Shown here: positions 16,305-23,422 of the stretch, piece by piece
How the letters are laid out: each line of letters opens with the position of its first letter
How positions within the stretch are numbered: position 1 is the stretch's first letter
From: JAGWBJ01 sp034423015
GTDB taxonomy: Bacteria > Chloroflexota > Dehalococcoidia > Lucifugimonadales > JAGWBF01
Reading direction: 5' to 3'
DNA: 64,000 nt
NCBI GenBank assembly: GCA_034423015.1
Contig: DAOUJG010000015.1
Location: forward strand, 17,385 to 81,384
Position numbers and translations under genes: made by a program
The notes under the pieces: model-generated
Databases searched by the model: none
Told to the model about the DNA's origin: nothing
The model's input: the letters and a program-made list of their open reading frames with translations, nothing else

Positions 16305-17207
16305 ATGAGGTATACGAAGCTGGGGCCACGGGAGATATCGGTAGTCGGCCTGGGCACCTGGCAGTTCGGAGAGCCCGGTTGGGGCTGGGGCACGGAGCTG
16401 GACTTCCAAGGCGCCTCCCGCATCGTGGAGAGAGCCCTGGAGCTGGGGGTCAACTTCTTCGACACCGCAGCGGTGTATGGCAATGGACGCTCCGAGGAGA
16501 TCCTGTCCGAGGTGCTGGGAGAAGTGCGACACCGTGTCGTAATCTCCACCAAGGTCGCGCCGCCGCTGGAGCCGGGCCGGGTCAAGTGGTCGGCCGAACG
16601 GAGCCTTCGCCGTCTCTCCCTGGACTCCATCGAGCTCTACCAGCTCCACGCCCCGGACAGCAACGTGCCTTTGGAGCAGACCATGGGAGCGCTGCAGGAG
16701 CTGATGGACTCGGGCCGGGTGCGCCAGGTGGGCGTCAGCAACTTCGGGCCCATGCAGTGGCGAAGGGGAGAGGCGGCCCTCGGCGGCCCCCTGATCTCCA
16801 ACCAGGTGGAGTACCATCTCCTGGAGCGACGCTACGGGGAGAGCGTGCTGCCCCACGCCCGGAAGGAGGGGCGGGGCGTCATCGCCTACAGCCCCCTGGC
16901 CCAGGGCCTGCTCACGGGCAGGTACGGCCGGAACAACGTGCCTCAGGACGTCAGGGCCCACTACGGCATCTTCAACCGCCGGAGCCTGCGCAGGGCGCCG
17001 GCGATAGTGGAGGCGCTTCGGGACGTGGGCAGCCACTACGACGCCACTCCCGCGCAGGTGGCCCTGGCGTGGCTACTCAAGGACCCGGAGGTGGCGGTGA
17101 TCCCCGGCGCCCGCAGCGTCGAGCAGCTGGAGGCCAACGTCGCCGCCGCCGACCTGACCCTGTCGCCGGACGAGCTATACCAGCTCGACCAGGTCAGCCG
17201 CAGCTAG
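16305..17207 (+). CDS. Aldo/keto reductase
   Basis: A 300-aa TIM-barrel oxidoreductase of the aldo/keto reductase family. The catalytic tetrad is visible: Asp and Tyr in FFDTAAVYGNGRSEE, Lys in VVISTKVAPP and His in ELYQLHAPD. The C-terminal NADPH-binding segment VAVIPGARSVEQLEANV is present. The substrate is unknown. ATG 16305 follows a GGAGCGGGG stretch. A TATAAT at 16268-16273 may be part of its promoter, although no clear -35 is seen. It is the last high-GC gene before the island at 17.4 kb. Confidence 0.9.
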   Translation: MRYTKLGPREISVVGLGTWQFGEPGWGWGTELDFQGASRIVERALELGVNFFDTAAVYGNGRSEEILSEVLGEVRHRVVISTKVAPPLEPGRVKWSAERSLRRLSLDSIELYQLHAPDSNVPLEQTMGALQELMDSGRVRQVGVSNFGPMQWRRGEAALGGPLISNQVEYHLLERRYGESVLPHARKEGRGVIAYSPLAQGLLTGRYGRNNVPQDVRAHYGIFNRRSLRRAPAIVEALRDVGSHYDATPAQVALAWLLKDPEVAVIPGARSVEQLEANVAAADLTLSPDELYQLDQVSRS

Positions 17208-17405
17208 AATATCGGTATCCGGATCGACACCAAGACCTCAGACGCTCTCGGGTTGCAGGACTTGGGGACAGTTGACCACTACGACAACTCATGGGGCCTG
17301 CTCTGACGTAGACAGGGTCATTCTCAAGATATCGATGGGAACTGCGAGCCTATCCTTCACTGTCTTGCCTGACTCTCTAGGGGACCCCATTTCTCGGGAC
17401 TGCCT

Positions 17406-17807
17406 CTAGCGCCCAGCCATTCTTCTGATCCACCCAACAATGAGCCGCCAGTGGGACAGCCACGCCCAACTGTTTCGCCACGCCTTGCCGAAACGATCTA
17501 GGGCTGAACCGGCCTTGACGTCGTTTTCCGGGTGTTGTGCCCACCGTACTTGGTTGCGTTGGACCCAATAGTGGGATTGGCAAGGCAAGCTCCAACTGCC
17601 GATTGATGGGGACAGGGACACAGATTCCCCATCAAACATCATACTCCAACCGTCCGGGTTCAGTGGTGTGACCACCTCATTGCCGCATCCGCAGCAGCAT
17701 AGATGCGTCGCCGTCACGAATGGTACAGACACGTAGAGCACGCCTTCCACCAGCTCATCCGGAATGTAGTGGACGAATTCGTAGTCAAGAGAGTCCATCT
17801 TATTCAT
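17406..17807 (-). CDS. DUF6527-like Cys/His-rich protein of the ubiquitin-like island
   Basis: A 133-aa protein. A compact conserved block contains C37, C38, C39 and C41 (HLCCCGCG), followed by PSIGSWSLPC (C76) and SHYW (H79). This cysteine/histidine arrangement suggests a zinc site. I recognise it from memory as the DUF6527 type, which is recurrently found beside ThiF and multi-ubiquitin-domain genes; this needs a profile search. The C-terminal 40 residues are Trp/Arg-rich (RNSWAWLSHW, GWIRRM) and could be amphipathic. Its ATG overlaps the stop of the E1-like gene (ATGA), so the two are translationally coupled. It could be an E2/E3-like partner or an effector; its function is unknown. Confidence 0.7.
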   Translation of the reverse strand: MNKMDSLDYEFVHYIPDELVEGVLYVSVPFVTATHLCCCGCGNEVVTPLNPDGWSMMFDGESVSLSPSIGSWSLPCQSHYWVQRNQVRWAQHPENDVKAGSALDRFGKAWRNSWAWLSHWRLIVGWIRRMAGR

Positions 17808-18982
17808 GCTTCATTCACGCTTGTCATCTCATCCACATCGACTACGTAGAAGCTCGAATGACGACTCTGGCGGTCCTGATAGAACTTCATGAGCTTCTTC
17901 CACTTGACCACGGCCATTACTGCGTTTAAGGCATTAAGCTCGGCGATCTGGATATTCGTGGCGTATTCGTGCTCGCCTTCCTCATCTGTGTATGGGATCA
18001 TGGATGCGATGTGTCCTCGCTCATCGCATGTGCTCGCTGTCACCCTCAGCGTACCCAGCAACGAGCCATCCACCTCGTACACACTCATCCCTGCATCAAC
18101 AAAAGGGATACCGAACTCCACCAGTTTTTGGATCACGAACTTCCTGTCCCGTCCCCTGTCAACGGCAACGAACGCAAAATCCATGTTTCGCAACTCCTCA
18201 GCGGTCGATTCGTCGACATGGTCGTGGACGAATATGTTGTGTCGCATCTTGGAGTAGATACCGGCAAAGTAATCCGCCTTTCTCTGGGTCACCTTCAAGT
18301 CTTCGATGGATGATGCGCCAGGTGCCCTAAAGGCGTTGTGTTGATAGTACTGATCGCCATCGAACAGGTGAAGTTCTCTCACTGGCGTCTTGGCGACTAG
18401 GTCAAGGATATATGAGCCGGTGCCTCCCAGCCCTACGATGGCCACAGGCCCGCAAGTTAGCTTTTGGGTGACGGCTACGATCTCGGCTCGGCTCGAAGCC
18501 GTATCCATATACTTGAACACCGAGTCGTCGTTCTGATCCTCTACGACCTTGAACACCTGGGCACTGACGCTAGGGTCGATTCTCTGAGCATGTTCGGAAA
18601 GGATGTTCGCGTAGGTAGTCATCTTCTCGTAGTAGTCTGGGTAACCATAACCATCCGTAGGCTTGTGGGAAAGACGGTGATCCGCCACGAACCCGTTGTC
18701 CAGCTGCCAGCGACGGCTTGCATTGATGACCTTCGTCAGGGGGCGTCCTTCATGGTCGCAAGGTGGGCTGCCCGCGAACAGGACGACATGACCGTCTGGC
18801 TTGGCAGTAACGTCGCCGGCTAGCGTCAGTGTTGATATCAGGACACCGAGCTCGATCTCCCGGGATTCTGTGACATAAGGCACGTGTGCCAACAGAAGGT
18901 AGCCGGCTCGGACCTCAAGCGAGTAGCCCTGGTCTTGAAGCCGCTTGAGGTCGGGGCTACGACTTATCAGTTGTTGAGACAT
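17804..18982 (-). CDS. ThiF/E1-like adenylyltransferase with an extra N-terminal domain
   Basis: A 392-aa protein. Residues about 175-390 are a ThiF/MoeB/E1-type Rossmann domain: the ATP loop is GLGGTGS (184-190), the acidic strand end is DGD (208-210), and the conserved N216 and R219 follow. This family activates the C-terminus of ubiquitin-like proteins by adenylation. C319, in the crossover region (ASTCDERGH), is a candidate catalytic cysteine. Residues 1-170 form a separate domain with C75 (SPPCDHEG) and the SHKPTDGYGYPDYYEKM motif; I recognise it as the N-terminal domain of ThiF proteins from multi-ubiquitin loci, but cannot assign its fold. It overlaps both neighbours and is lower in GC than the rest of the window. 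Confidence 0.85.
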   Translation of the reverse strand: MSQQLISRSPDLKRLQDQGYSLEVRAGYLLLAHVPYVTESREIELGVLISTLTLAGDVTAKPDGHVVLFAGSPPCDHEGRPLTKVINASRRWQLDNGFVADHRLSHKPTDGYGYPDYYEKMTTYANILSEHAQRIDPSVSAQVFKVVEDQNDDSVFKYMDTASSRAEIVAVTQKLTCGPVAIVGLGGTGSYILDLVAKTPVRELHLFDGDQYYQHNAFRAPGASSIEDLKVTQRKADYFAGIYSKMRHNIFVHDHVDESTAEELRNMDFAFVAVDRGRDRKFVIQKLVEFGIPFVDAGMSVYEVDGSLLGTLRVTASTCDERGHIASMIPYTDEEGEHEYATNIQIAELNALNAVMAVVKWKKLMKFYQDRQSRHSSFYVVDVDEMTSVNEA

Positions 18983-19226
18983 TAAAGACCGTCCCGTCGT
19001 GAACCTTCACGCTTCCACCTTCAGCGAGCCTTCCACTTGGGGGCCGTCCAGCGCCGTTGCTGTAGAGCACGTGGAAGATTATGTTGGGGTTAGACGGGAC
19101 TGGGTCATAGGCGAGCCCTACGACTTGGTCGAAGGAGATCTCCCCATCAGAGGAGAGAGTCTTCAGAGAAACCATCTTCTCCCGCCCGTTCACTATAATC
19201 TTGACCGTATCCTTGTCAGCCACCAT
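18957..19226 (-). CDS. Ubiquitin-like (multi-ubiquitin-domain type) small protein
   Basis: An 89-aa protein compatible with a beta-grasp fold: strands at about 8-13 (KIIVNG) and 17-22, a helix at 31-40 (SFDQVVGLAY), strand 50-58 (IFHVLYSNG), then GGSVKVHDGTVFNVS. This matches the repeat unit of bacterial multi-ubiquitin proteins as I remember it (long loops, conserved Gly and Phe near the end), but only one copy is present. The C-terminus is STTDKS with no diglycine, so activation would have to use a non-canonical end or need processing. AGGAG lies 7 bases before ATG 19226 and 4 bases before ATG 19229. The end overlaps the E1-like gene by 26 bases. Confidence 0.72.
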   Translation of the reverse strand: MVADKDTVKIIVNGREKMVSLKTLSSDGEISFDQVVGLAYDPVPSNPNIIFHVLYSNGAGRPPSGRLAEGGSVKVHDGTVFNVSTTDKS

Positions 19227-19258
19227 CATCAGACTCCTTTTGTGTGTCCCACAAAATA

Positions 19259-19288
19259 TTGACAGTACCAAGCCAGGTACTATATACA
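19259..19288 (+). promoter_or_regulatory. Promoter of the XRE-ImmA/IrrE arm, with a palindrome in its spacer
   Basis: TTGACA at 19259-19264 is followed by TATATA at 19281-19286 (16-base spacer) or TATACA at 19283-19288 (18-base spacer). The spacer holds a perfect 6-bp inverted repeat, 19264-19269 with 19276-19281 (AGTACC and GGTACT, 6 bases apart). Its position would let a bound dimer block RNA polymerase, and the XRE protein encoded by this arm is the obvious candidate binder. Confidence 0.65.
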
Positions 19289-19290
19289 TA

Positions 19291-19319
19291 ATGATAATGC
19301 CGACCATCCATCTTGTCAA
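19291..19319 (-). promoter_or_regulatory. Promoter of the ubiquitin-like arm, face to face with the XRE promoter
   Basis: On the minus strand, TTGACA (19319-19314) and TATCAT (19296-19291) are 17 bases apart. Its -10 lies only a few bases from the -10 of the plus-strand promoter, so the two transcripts start towards and through each other. The operator-like palindrome at 19264-19281 lies just downstream of this start site. Confidence 0.65.
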
Positions 19320-19361
19320 CTCATAGCGGTACAGTGTCCCATTTCTCGTACAGGAGGCGCG

Positions 19362-19841
19362 ATGGACCCAATCAGGCTTGATCTCAACGACCTGGGGCGT
19401 CTCGTCGTGGCAGAGCGAAACCGCAGAGGGATGAGTCTTCGAGAAGCGGCTCTTGCAACAGGAATACCCTTCAACACGCTAGCGCGCGTAGAGAAGGGTC
19501 ACGTCCCCGACCTCCCAAAATTCAAGAGGCTCGTCGAATGGTGTGGGGCTGATATCCGACAGTTCTTTGAACCCCAAGAGAAGGTGACGGCTACCACGGA
19601 TGTCATCGCTGAGCACCTTCGTGCCGACCGCAACCTTCCCCCTGAAGCCGCAGAGCGGATCGTAGGAATCGTCAGCGAACTCTATCACACGCTTGCACGC
19701 CCCCAAGCAATCGCTGCCGTGCATTTGCGGGCTGCGAAAACCCTCCGTCCAGACGCAGCTCATGTCCTGGGATTGTTGCTTAACGACATGAATGAAGCAC
19801 TAGTGGAGGAGCTCGTCGATGGCCCTGCGGAGAGGATTTAA
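19362..19841 (+). CDS. XRE-family helix-turn-helix regulator
   Basis: A 159-aa protein. A Cro/C1-type helix-turn-helix covers about residues 10-65 (MSLREAALATGIPFNTLARVEKG is the recognition region). The remaining C-terminal helical part probably mediates dimerisation or contact with a partner protein. GGAGG stands upstream of ATG 19362. The end overlaps the metallopeptidase gene by 23 bases. In the common XRE-ImmA/IrrE pairing, the peptidase cleaves or inactivates the regulator on a signal. The protein probably represses one or both of the face-to-face promoters upstream. Confidence 0.85.
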   Translation: MDPIRLDLNDLGRLVVAERNRRGMSLREAALATGIPFNTLARVEKGHVPDLPKFKRLVEWCGADIRQFFEPQEKVTATTDVIAEHLRADRNLPPEAAERIVGIVSELYHTLARPQAIAAVHLRAAKTLRPDAAHVLGLLLNDMNEALVEELVDGPAERI

Positions 19842-20397
19842 ATCCGAAGCCGAGAGAATCGCTAGGAGTGTGCGGACAGACCTAGGAATCAGTGCGTCTC
19901 AATCTGTCACTCCCGAGATGCTCGCCGATTTGCTTGGCATTGAAGTCAGAGCAGGAGATGAACTGATACCACGCAAGAGATTTGTCGAACTAGAAAAAGT
20001 TCAGCCTGGGGCGTTCTCGGCATGTACGTTCCGGCCGTCTACTGATCGCGTCGTCGTCGTATACAATCCGCTCTCCGCCGAATCGCGCCGGCGGAGCGAT
20101 CTGGCCCATGAACTTGCGCATACTCTCCTCCAGCACGAGTTGAGCCGGATAGAGAAGCTTGGCGATGTCACCTTCCTCTCGTGTGATCCGACTCAGGAAG
20201 AAGAGGCTGCCTGGTTGTCTGGATGTCTCCTTCTACCCAGAGCATTGCTCTTGGCGGAGGTACACAGTGGATCAAGCGCGAAAGATATCGCACGAAGATG
20301 TGGGGTCAGCGAGGCCATGGCACGGTACAGACTAAATGTCACTGGAGTGCTCAGGCAAAAACAGGCGCTCGAGAAGAGGAGCCGTTTTCGAGAATAG
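19819..20397 (+). CDS. ImmA/IrrE family zinc metallopeptidase
   Basis: A 192-aa protein with the zinc motif HELAH (97-101) in RRSDLAHELAHTLLQHE and the downstream glutamate-containing helix EEEAAWLSGCLLLPR, the usual third-ligand region of ImmA/IrrE enzymes. ImmA cleaves the ICEBs1 repressor, and IrrE cleaves the DdrO repressor in Deinococcus. Here the likely target is the co-translated XRE protein. Maturation of the ubiquitin-like protein is a more speculative possibility, because no JAB-type peptidase is present in the island. The start is fixed by the overlap with the XRE gene. Confidence 0.87.
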   Translation: MALRRGFKSEAERIARSVRTDLGISASQSVTPEMLADLLGIEVRAGDELIPRKRFVELEKVQPGAFSACTFRPSTDRVVVVYNPLSAESRRRSDLAHELAHTLLQHELSRIEKLGDVTFLSCDPTQEEEAAWLSGCLLLPRALLLAEVHSGSSAKDIARRCGVSEAMARYRLNVTGVLRQKQALEKRSRFRE

Positions 20398-20512
20398 GAG
20401 GCGTGGATGCCAAATCTTGGCGCGGCTGTTCCCTCCGATGAATCTGTCTCAATTCGACCACCGGCATCAACGCCCGCGAGTCGTCCCTCGGAAAAGGGGG
20501 ATAAAGCACTGC

Positions 20513-22501
20513 CTAAAGACCCCCGCGGCCCGTGAACAGATCATACTTGTCCCCCGCTTGCCGCACTACCTCGTCCACGTCCTCTTCCAGCAGGAACCCC
20601 TCGGCCGCCAACTCCTCGGCGGCGCGGCGCACCCTGTCCAGGTATCCGGCCTTGGAACCGTACCGCTCCTCGATGGACATCCGGGGGTCGCCTCTGTCCC
20701 GTCGCTCCGCCTCGGTGGAGGGGAAGGGTATGGTGGAGCCGAAGAGGCCCAGTATGTCCATGACCTGGTCGGAGCCGCCGATGTCGGGATGCCTCAGGTT
20801 CCAGCCGGCGTAGGTGGCCAGGGGCACAACAACGTCGGGAAGGCGGACGCCGGCGGTCTCGTTGGCGTCCTCGTCGACGGCCGAGACCAACCCCGGGTAG
20901 GCGGCCCCAACAAGCGCCGGCACCCTGGAGAGGACTCCCTTCTCCACTCCCGGACCGAAGTCCAGTCTGGACAGGTAGGGGAGATGGGCGGGAAACTCCA
21001 CGCCTGGTATGGCGGTGAAGCGAGTACCCGTATCCTCCGGCCTGACCGCCGTCGCCGCGGCGATGGACGGATGACGGCTGGCCGGCGGCTCGACACCAGA
21101 GGCGACCCACCGGTCCAGGTTCACCAGGGCGGCGCGAAGCAAGGGCGTGTAGTCGACGCAGTTGAACCGCTGCTGGGCGCGGAACCCGTCCCCCGGGGTC
21201 AGGTCGGTAGGCGGGTAGATGCCCGAGGCGTGCTGCGTCCCGGCGAAGTGGTAGACTCGCACCGTGTCCCTGGATGGAGTGTCCCGGCTCGCGTCCATAT
21301 CGGTGTGTACAAGGGAGCCGTCGCCCCGCCAGTACTCGGACGAGGAGTTGGTCAGCATGACCTTGGGCATTCCACCCGAGGCCGCCAGACGTGAGAGCAG
21401 CCCGTCGGTGACGCCTGTGTCGGGGTCCGTCTGGTCCCCGTCGGTGAAGGGAAACAGGCAGCCGGCGCTGCGCTTCTCGGTGTTGGACGGCTGGCCAAAC
21501 CTCTGGTTGAACTCGCCGCGCCTGCCCCCTGCGATGTGGGGGATGACGCCGTCGAACACCGTCCTCCCGGCCTCATCCCGGTTGAGTCCCAGGTATAGGA
21601 AGAGGCGTAGGAAGCGGCCGCTCTGGGAGGCCCCGAAGCCGTAGGCGTAGTCCAGCGTCCCGGCACAGGGGTTCCCCTCCCCGGCGTCGCCGTGCTTCAG
21701 GAACGACACGAAATCACGAACGGCCACCAGCCCCAGACCCACCACGGGGGCGCCTACGGTGGTGTATACGAACTGGTAGGTCTTCCCGGGCTTGAAGCCC
21801 TCGGGGAAGTGGACGTGGGAGGCGTCGGGTACGACCGCGCCGGACTCCACGCGGGCGAAGGACCACCGGTCCCGGGGCACCGTGCGGGGCTCGGCGTCCT
21901 CGTAGTCCCGCTCCAGCAGGAGGGCGTCGGGCTCGTCCACGTCCATCGCCGGGTAGGGCCTGTGTCCCGCGTGGGCCAGCGGTTGAACGGTGGCGGGCAC
22001 GTTGGGCAGGTAGCTGACCATTATTCTGCCGGATATGGGGGCGCCCTCCCGGGTGACGGCGTCGGGCGCCCCCAGGCGCAGCAGGCCGGGAGTATCGGGG
22101 ACGTCGTACTGCCAGCCGCACCAGGCGACGGTGTAGCCGCGGCGCATGAGGAACCCGTTGCCCGGGTCCAGGTGGGCCGCGGGGTCTTCGTCCTCCCCCG
22201 CGGCGTTGAAGTACTTGAGGGCCCTGCGTTTGCCCCGGTTCAGAACGTCCAGGAGCACCCGGCCATTGCCCCGTGCCGGGTCGGCCGGGGCCAGGATGCT
22301 CACGTCGGCGGAGCAGGCAACCATCCCATGGCGGTCCCGGGGCGCCAGGTCTAGGTCTGCGATGCCGGCGTTGGCCGGATGGGCCGGGTCGACGGCGAGC
22401 TCCAGCGTTCCATCCAGGCGTTCGTACGGCCCCACGTCGCCGAACGCCCGGCCTCCCGCGAAGGATGTCCGTGACGTGATCCGTAGCTGAGAGAGGGACA
22501 T
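20513..22501 (-). CDS. Alpha/beta hydrolase domain protein (large, Abhydrolase_10-like)
   Basis: A 662-aa protein. The N-terminal part begins with the family-typical TSRTSFAGGRAFGDVGPYERLDG segments and forms a beta-rich domain. A central alpha/beta hydrolase part carries the nucleophile elbow GASQSGRFLR (G-x-S-x-G pattern). A C-terminal part follows the long insertion. It is similar in size and layout to the uncharacterised hydrolases annotated as alpha/beta hydrolase domain-containing protein; the ester or lactone substrate is unknown. No signal peptide is seen. AAAGGA stands five bases before ATG 22501. Confidence 0.8.
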   Translation of the reverse strand: MSLSQLRITSRTSFAGGRAFGDVGPYERLDGTLELAVDPAHPANAGIADLDLAPRDRHGMVACSADVSILAPADPARGNGRVLLDVLNRGKRRALKYFNAAGEDEDPAAHLDPGNGFLMRRGYTVAWCGWQYDVPDTPGLLRLGAPDAVTREGAPISGRIMVSYLPNVPATVQPLAHAGHRPYPAMDVDEPDALLLERDYEDAEPRTVPRDRWSFARVESGAVVPDASHVHFPEGFKPGKTYQFVYTTVGAPVVGLGLVAVRDFVSFLKHGDAGEGNPCAGTLDYAYGFGASQSGRFLRLFLYLGLNRDEAGRTVFDGVIPHIAGGRRGEFNQRFGQPSNTEKRSAGCLFPFTDGDQTDPDTGVTDGLLSRLAASGGMPKVMLTNSSSEYWRGDGSLVHTDMDASRDTPSRDTVRVYHFAGTQHASGIYPPTDLTPGDGFRAQQRFNCVDYTPLLRAALVNLDRWVASGVEPPASRHPSIAAATAVRPEDTGTRFTAIPGVEFPAHLPYLSRLDFGPGVEKGVLSRVPALVGAAYPGLVSAVDEDANETAGVRLPDVVVPLATYAGWNLRHPDIGGSDQVMDILGLFGSTIPFPSTEAERRDRGDPRMSIEERYGSKAGYLDRVRRAAEELAAEGFLLEEDVDEVVRQAGDKYDLFTGRGGL

Positions 22502-22621
22502 AGCAGTCCTTTCGGCATGTCGCTGTCCGCATTCGTCGCGGGGACGTGCGCGTCAATTGTAACACGGCAGGGATGCACGACCGCCATCTCTCTCACGCGC
22601 CGGTGGGGGCCGGCAGTCGTC

Positions 22622-22649
22622 TTGACACTCCGGGGCAGCGTGATATAGT
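22622..22649 (+). promoter_or_regulatory. Sigma70-type promoter for the amide-hydrolase cluster
   Basis: TTGACA at 22622-22627 and TATAGT at 22644-22649 are 16 bases apart. The expected start site is about 85 bases upstream of the cysteine-hydrolase-fold gene. Confidence 0.7.
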
Positions 22650-22741
22650 AGTCTCGCTCCTGGAGACCTCTGGGGCCGTCTGCGCCCTCGATATCGTCCA
22701 GATGCGGCGCCCTCGAATCGTAGTCGGAGAGGAGACACCAG

Positions 22742-23350
22742 ATGCCGGACGCCCTGAAGCTGGACCCCAAGAAGACCGCATTCATCGTCATAGACATGAT
22801 CAACTCGACGGCCAAGGGCCAGGGGCCTCCCTACACGCTGCCGCCCGGCCGCGTGGACCTGGTCAAGAACTTCCAGAAGCTGATAGCCCAGTGCCGCGCC
22901 GGGGGGTCCCCCATCATCTATATCACCACCTACCGGAGACCCGACGGCACCGACGCCCCCAGGACCATCGCCGACGCGGCGCCCCCGGGAGGCGGCGGCG
23001 GACAACCCTTGGGGCCCAACGATCCGGGCCCGCAGGTGATCGACGAGCTCAAGCCCGAGCCGGAAGACTACATCGTGGCCAAGCCGCGCTTCAGCTCCTT
23101 CTACGGGACCAACGTGGGAGGGATACTGAACGACCGGGGCATCGACACCATCCTGGTGGGCGGGATATCCACGCCCCGGAGCGTGGAGGGCACCGCCAGG
23201 GAGGCCAAGAACCTGGACATGCAGTGCGTCGTCGTGAGCGACTGCTGCGACGGTCCCGAGAAGGACGTCCACGAGTACATCCTGGAGAGGGTGCTCCCAC
23301 TGCTGGTCCGGGTGCGCACCACCGACGAGGTGATCGCCGCCCTCAGCTAG
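22742..23350 (+). CDS. Isochorismatase-like hydrolase fold protein with Ser in place of the catalytic Cys
   Basis: A 202-aa protein of the cysteine hydrolase/isochorismatase superfamily. The triad aspartate is D18 (FIVIDM) and the lysine is K115 (VAKPRFSSFYGT). In the third block, which normally reads G-V-x-T-x-x-C-V, the sequence is GGISTPRSVEGTARE, so the nucleophile position is Ser147. Nicotinamidases and N-carbamoyl hydrolases need the cysteine; true isochorismatases lack it. It could be an isochorismatase-like enzyme, a serine variant or inactive. It begins a three-gene plus-strand cluster with asparaginase and amidase homologues. Confidence 0.83.
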   Translation: MPDALKLDPKKTAFIVIDMINSTAKGQGPPYTLPPGRVDLVKNFQKLIAQCRAGGSPIIYITTYRRPDGTDAPRTIADAAPPGGGGGQPLGPNDPGPQVIDELKPEPEDYIVAKPRFSSFYGTNVGGILNDRGIDTILVGGISTPRSVEGTAREAKNLDMQCVVVSDCCDGPEKDVHEYILERVLPLLVRVRTTDEVIAALS

Positions 23351-23422
23351 ACAGCCGGCCCGCTCCAGTCGGGCACATCGACGGGCCCTGCCAGAAGCAG
23401 CACCGGTTGTAAGGAGGCGGAA

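Larger units (their letters stand above)
19244..19341 (+). repeat. Direct repeat GTGTCCCA flanking the island control region
   Basis: The octamer GTGTCCCA occurs at 19244-19251 and 19334-19341, one on each side of the overlapping promoters. Each copy lies in the 5' leader of one of the two divergent transcripts. Confidence 0.4.
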
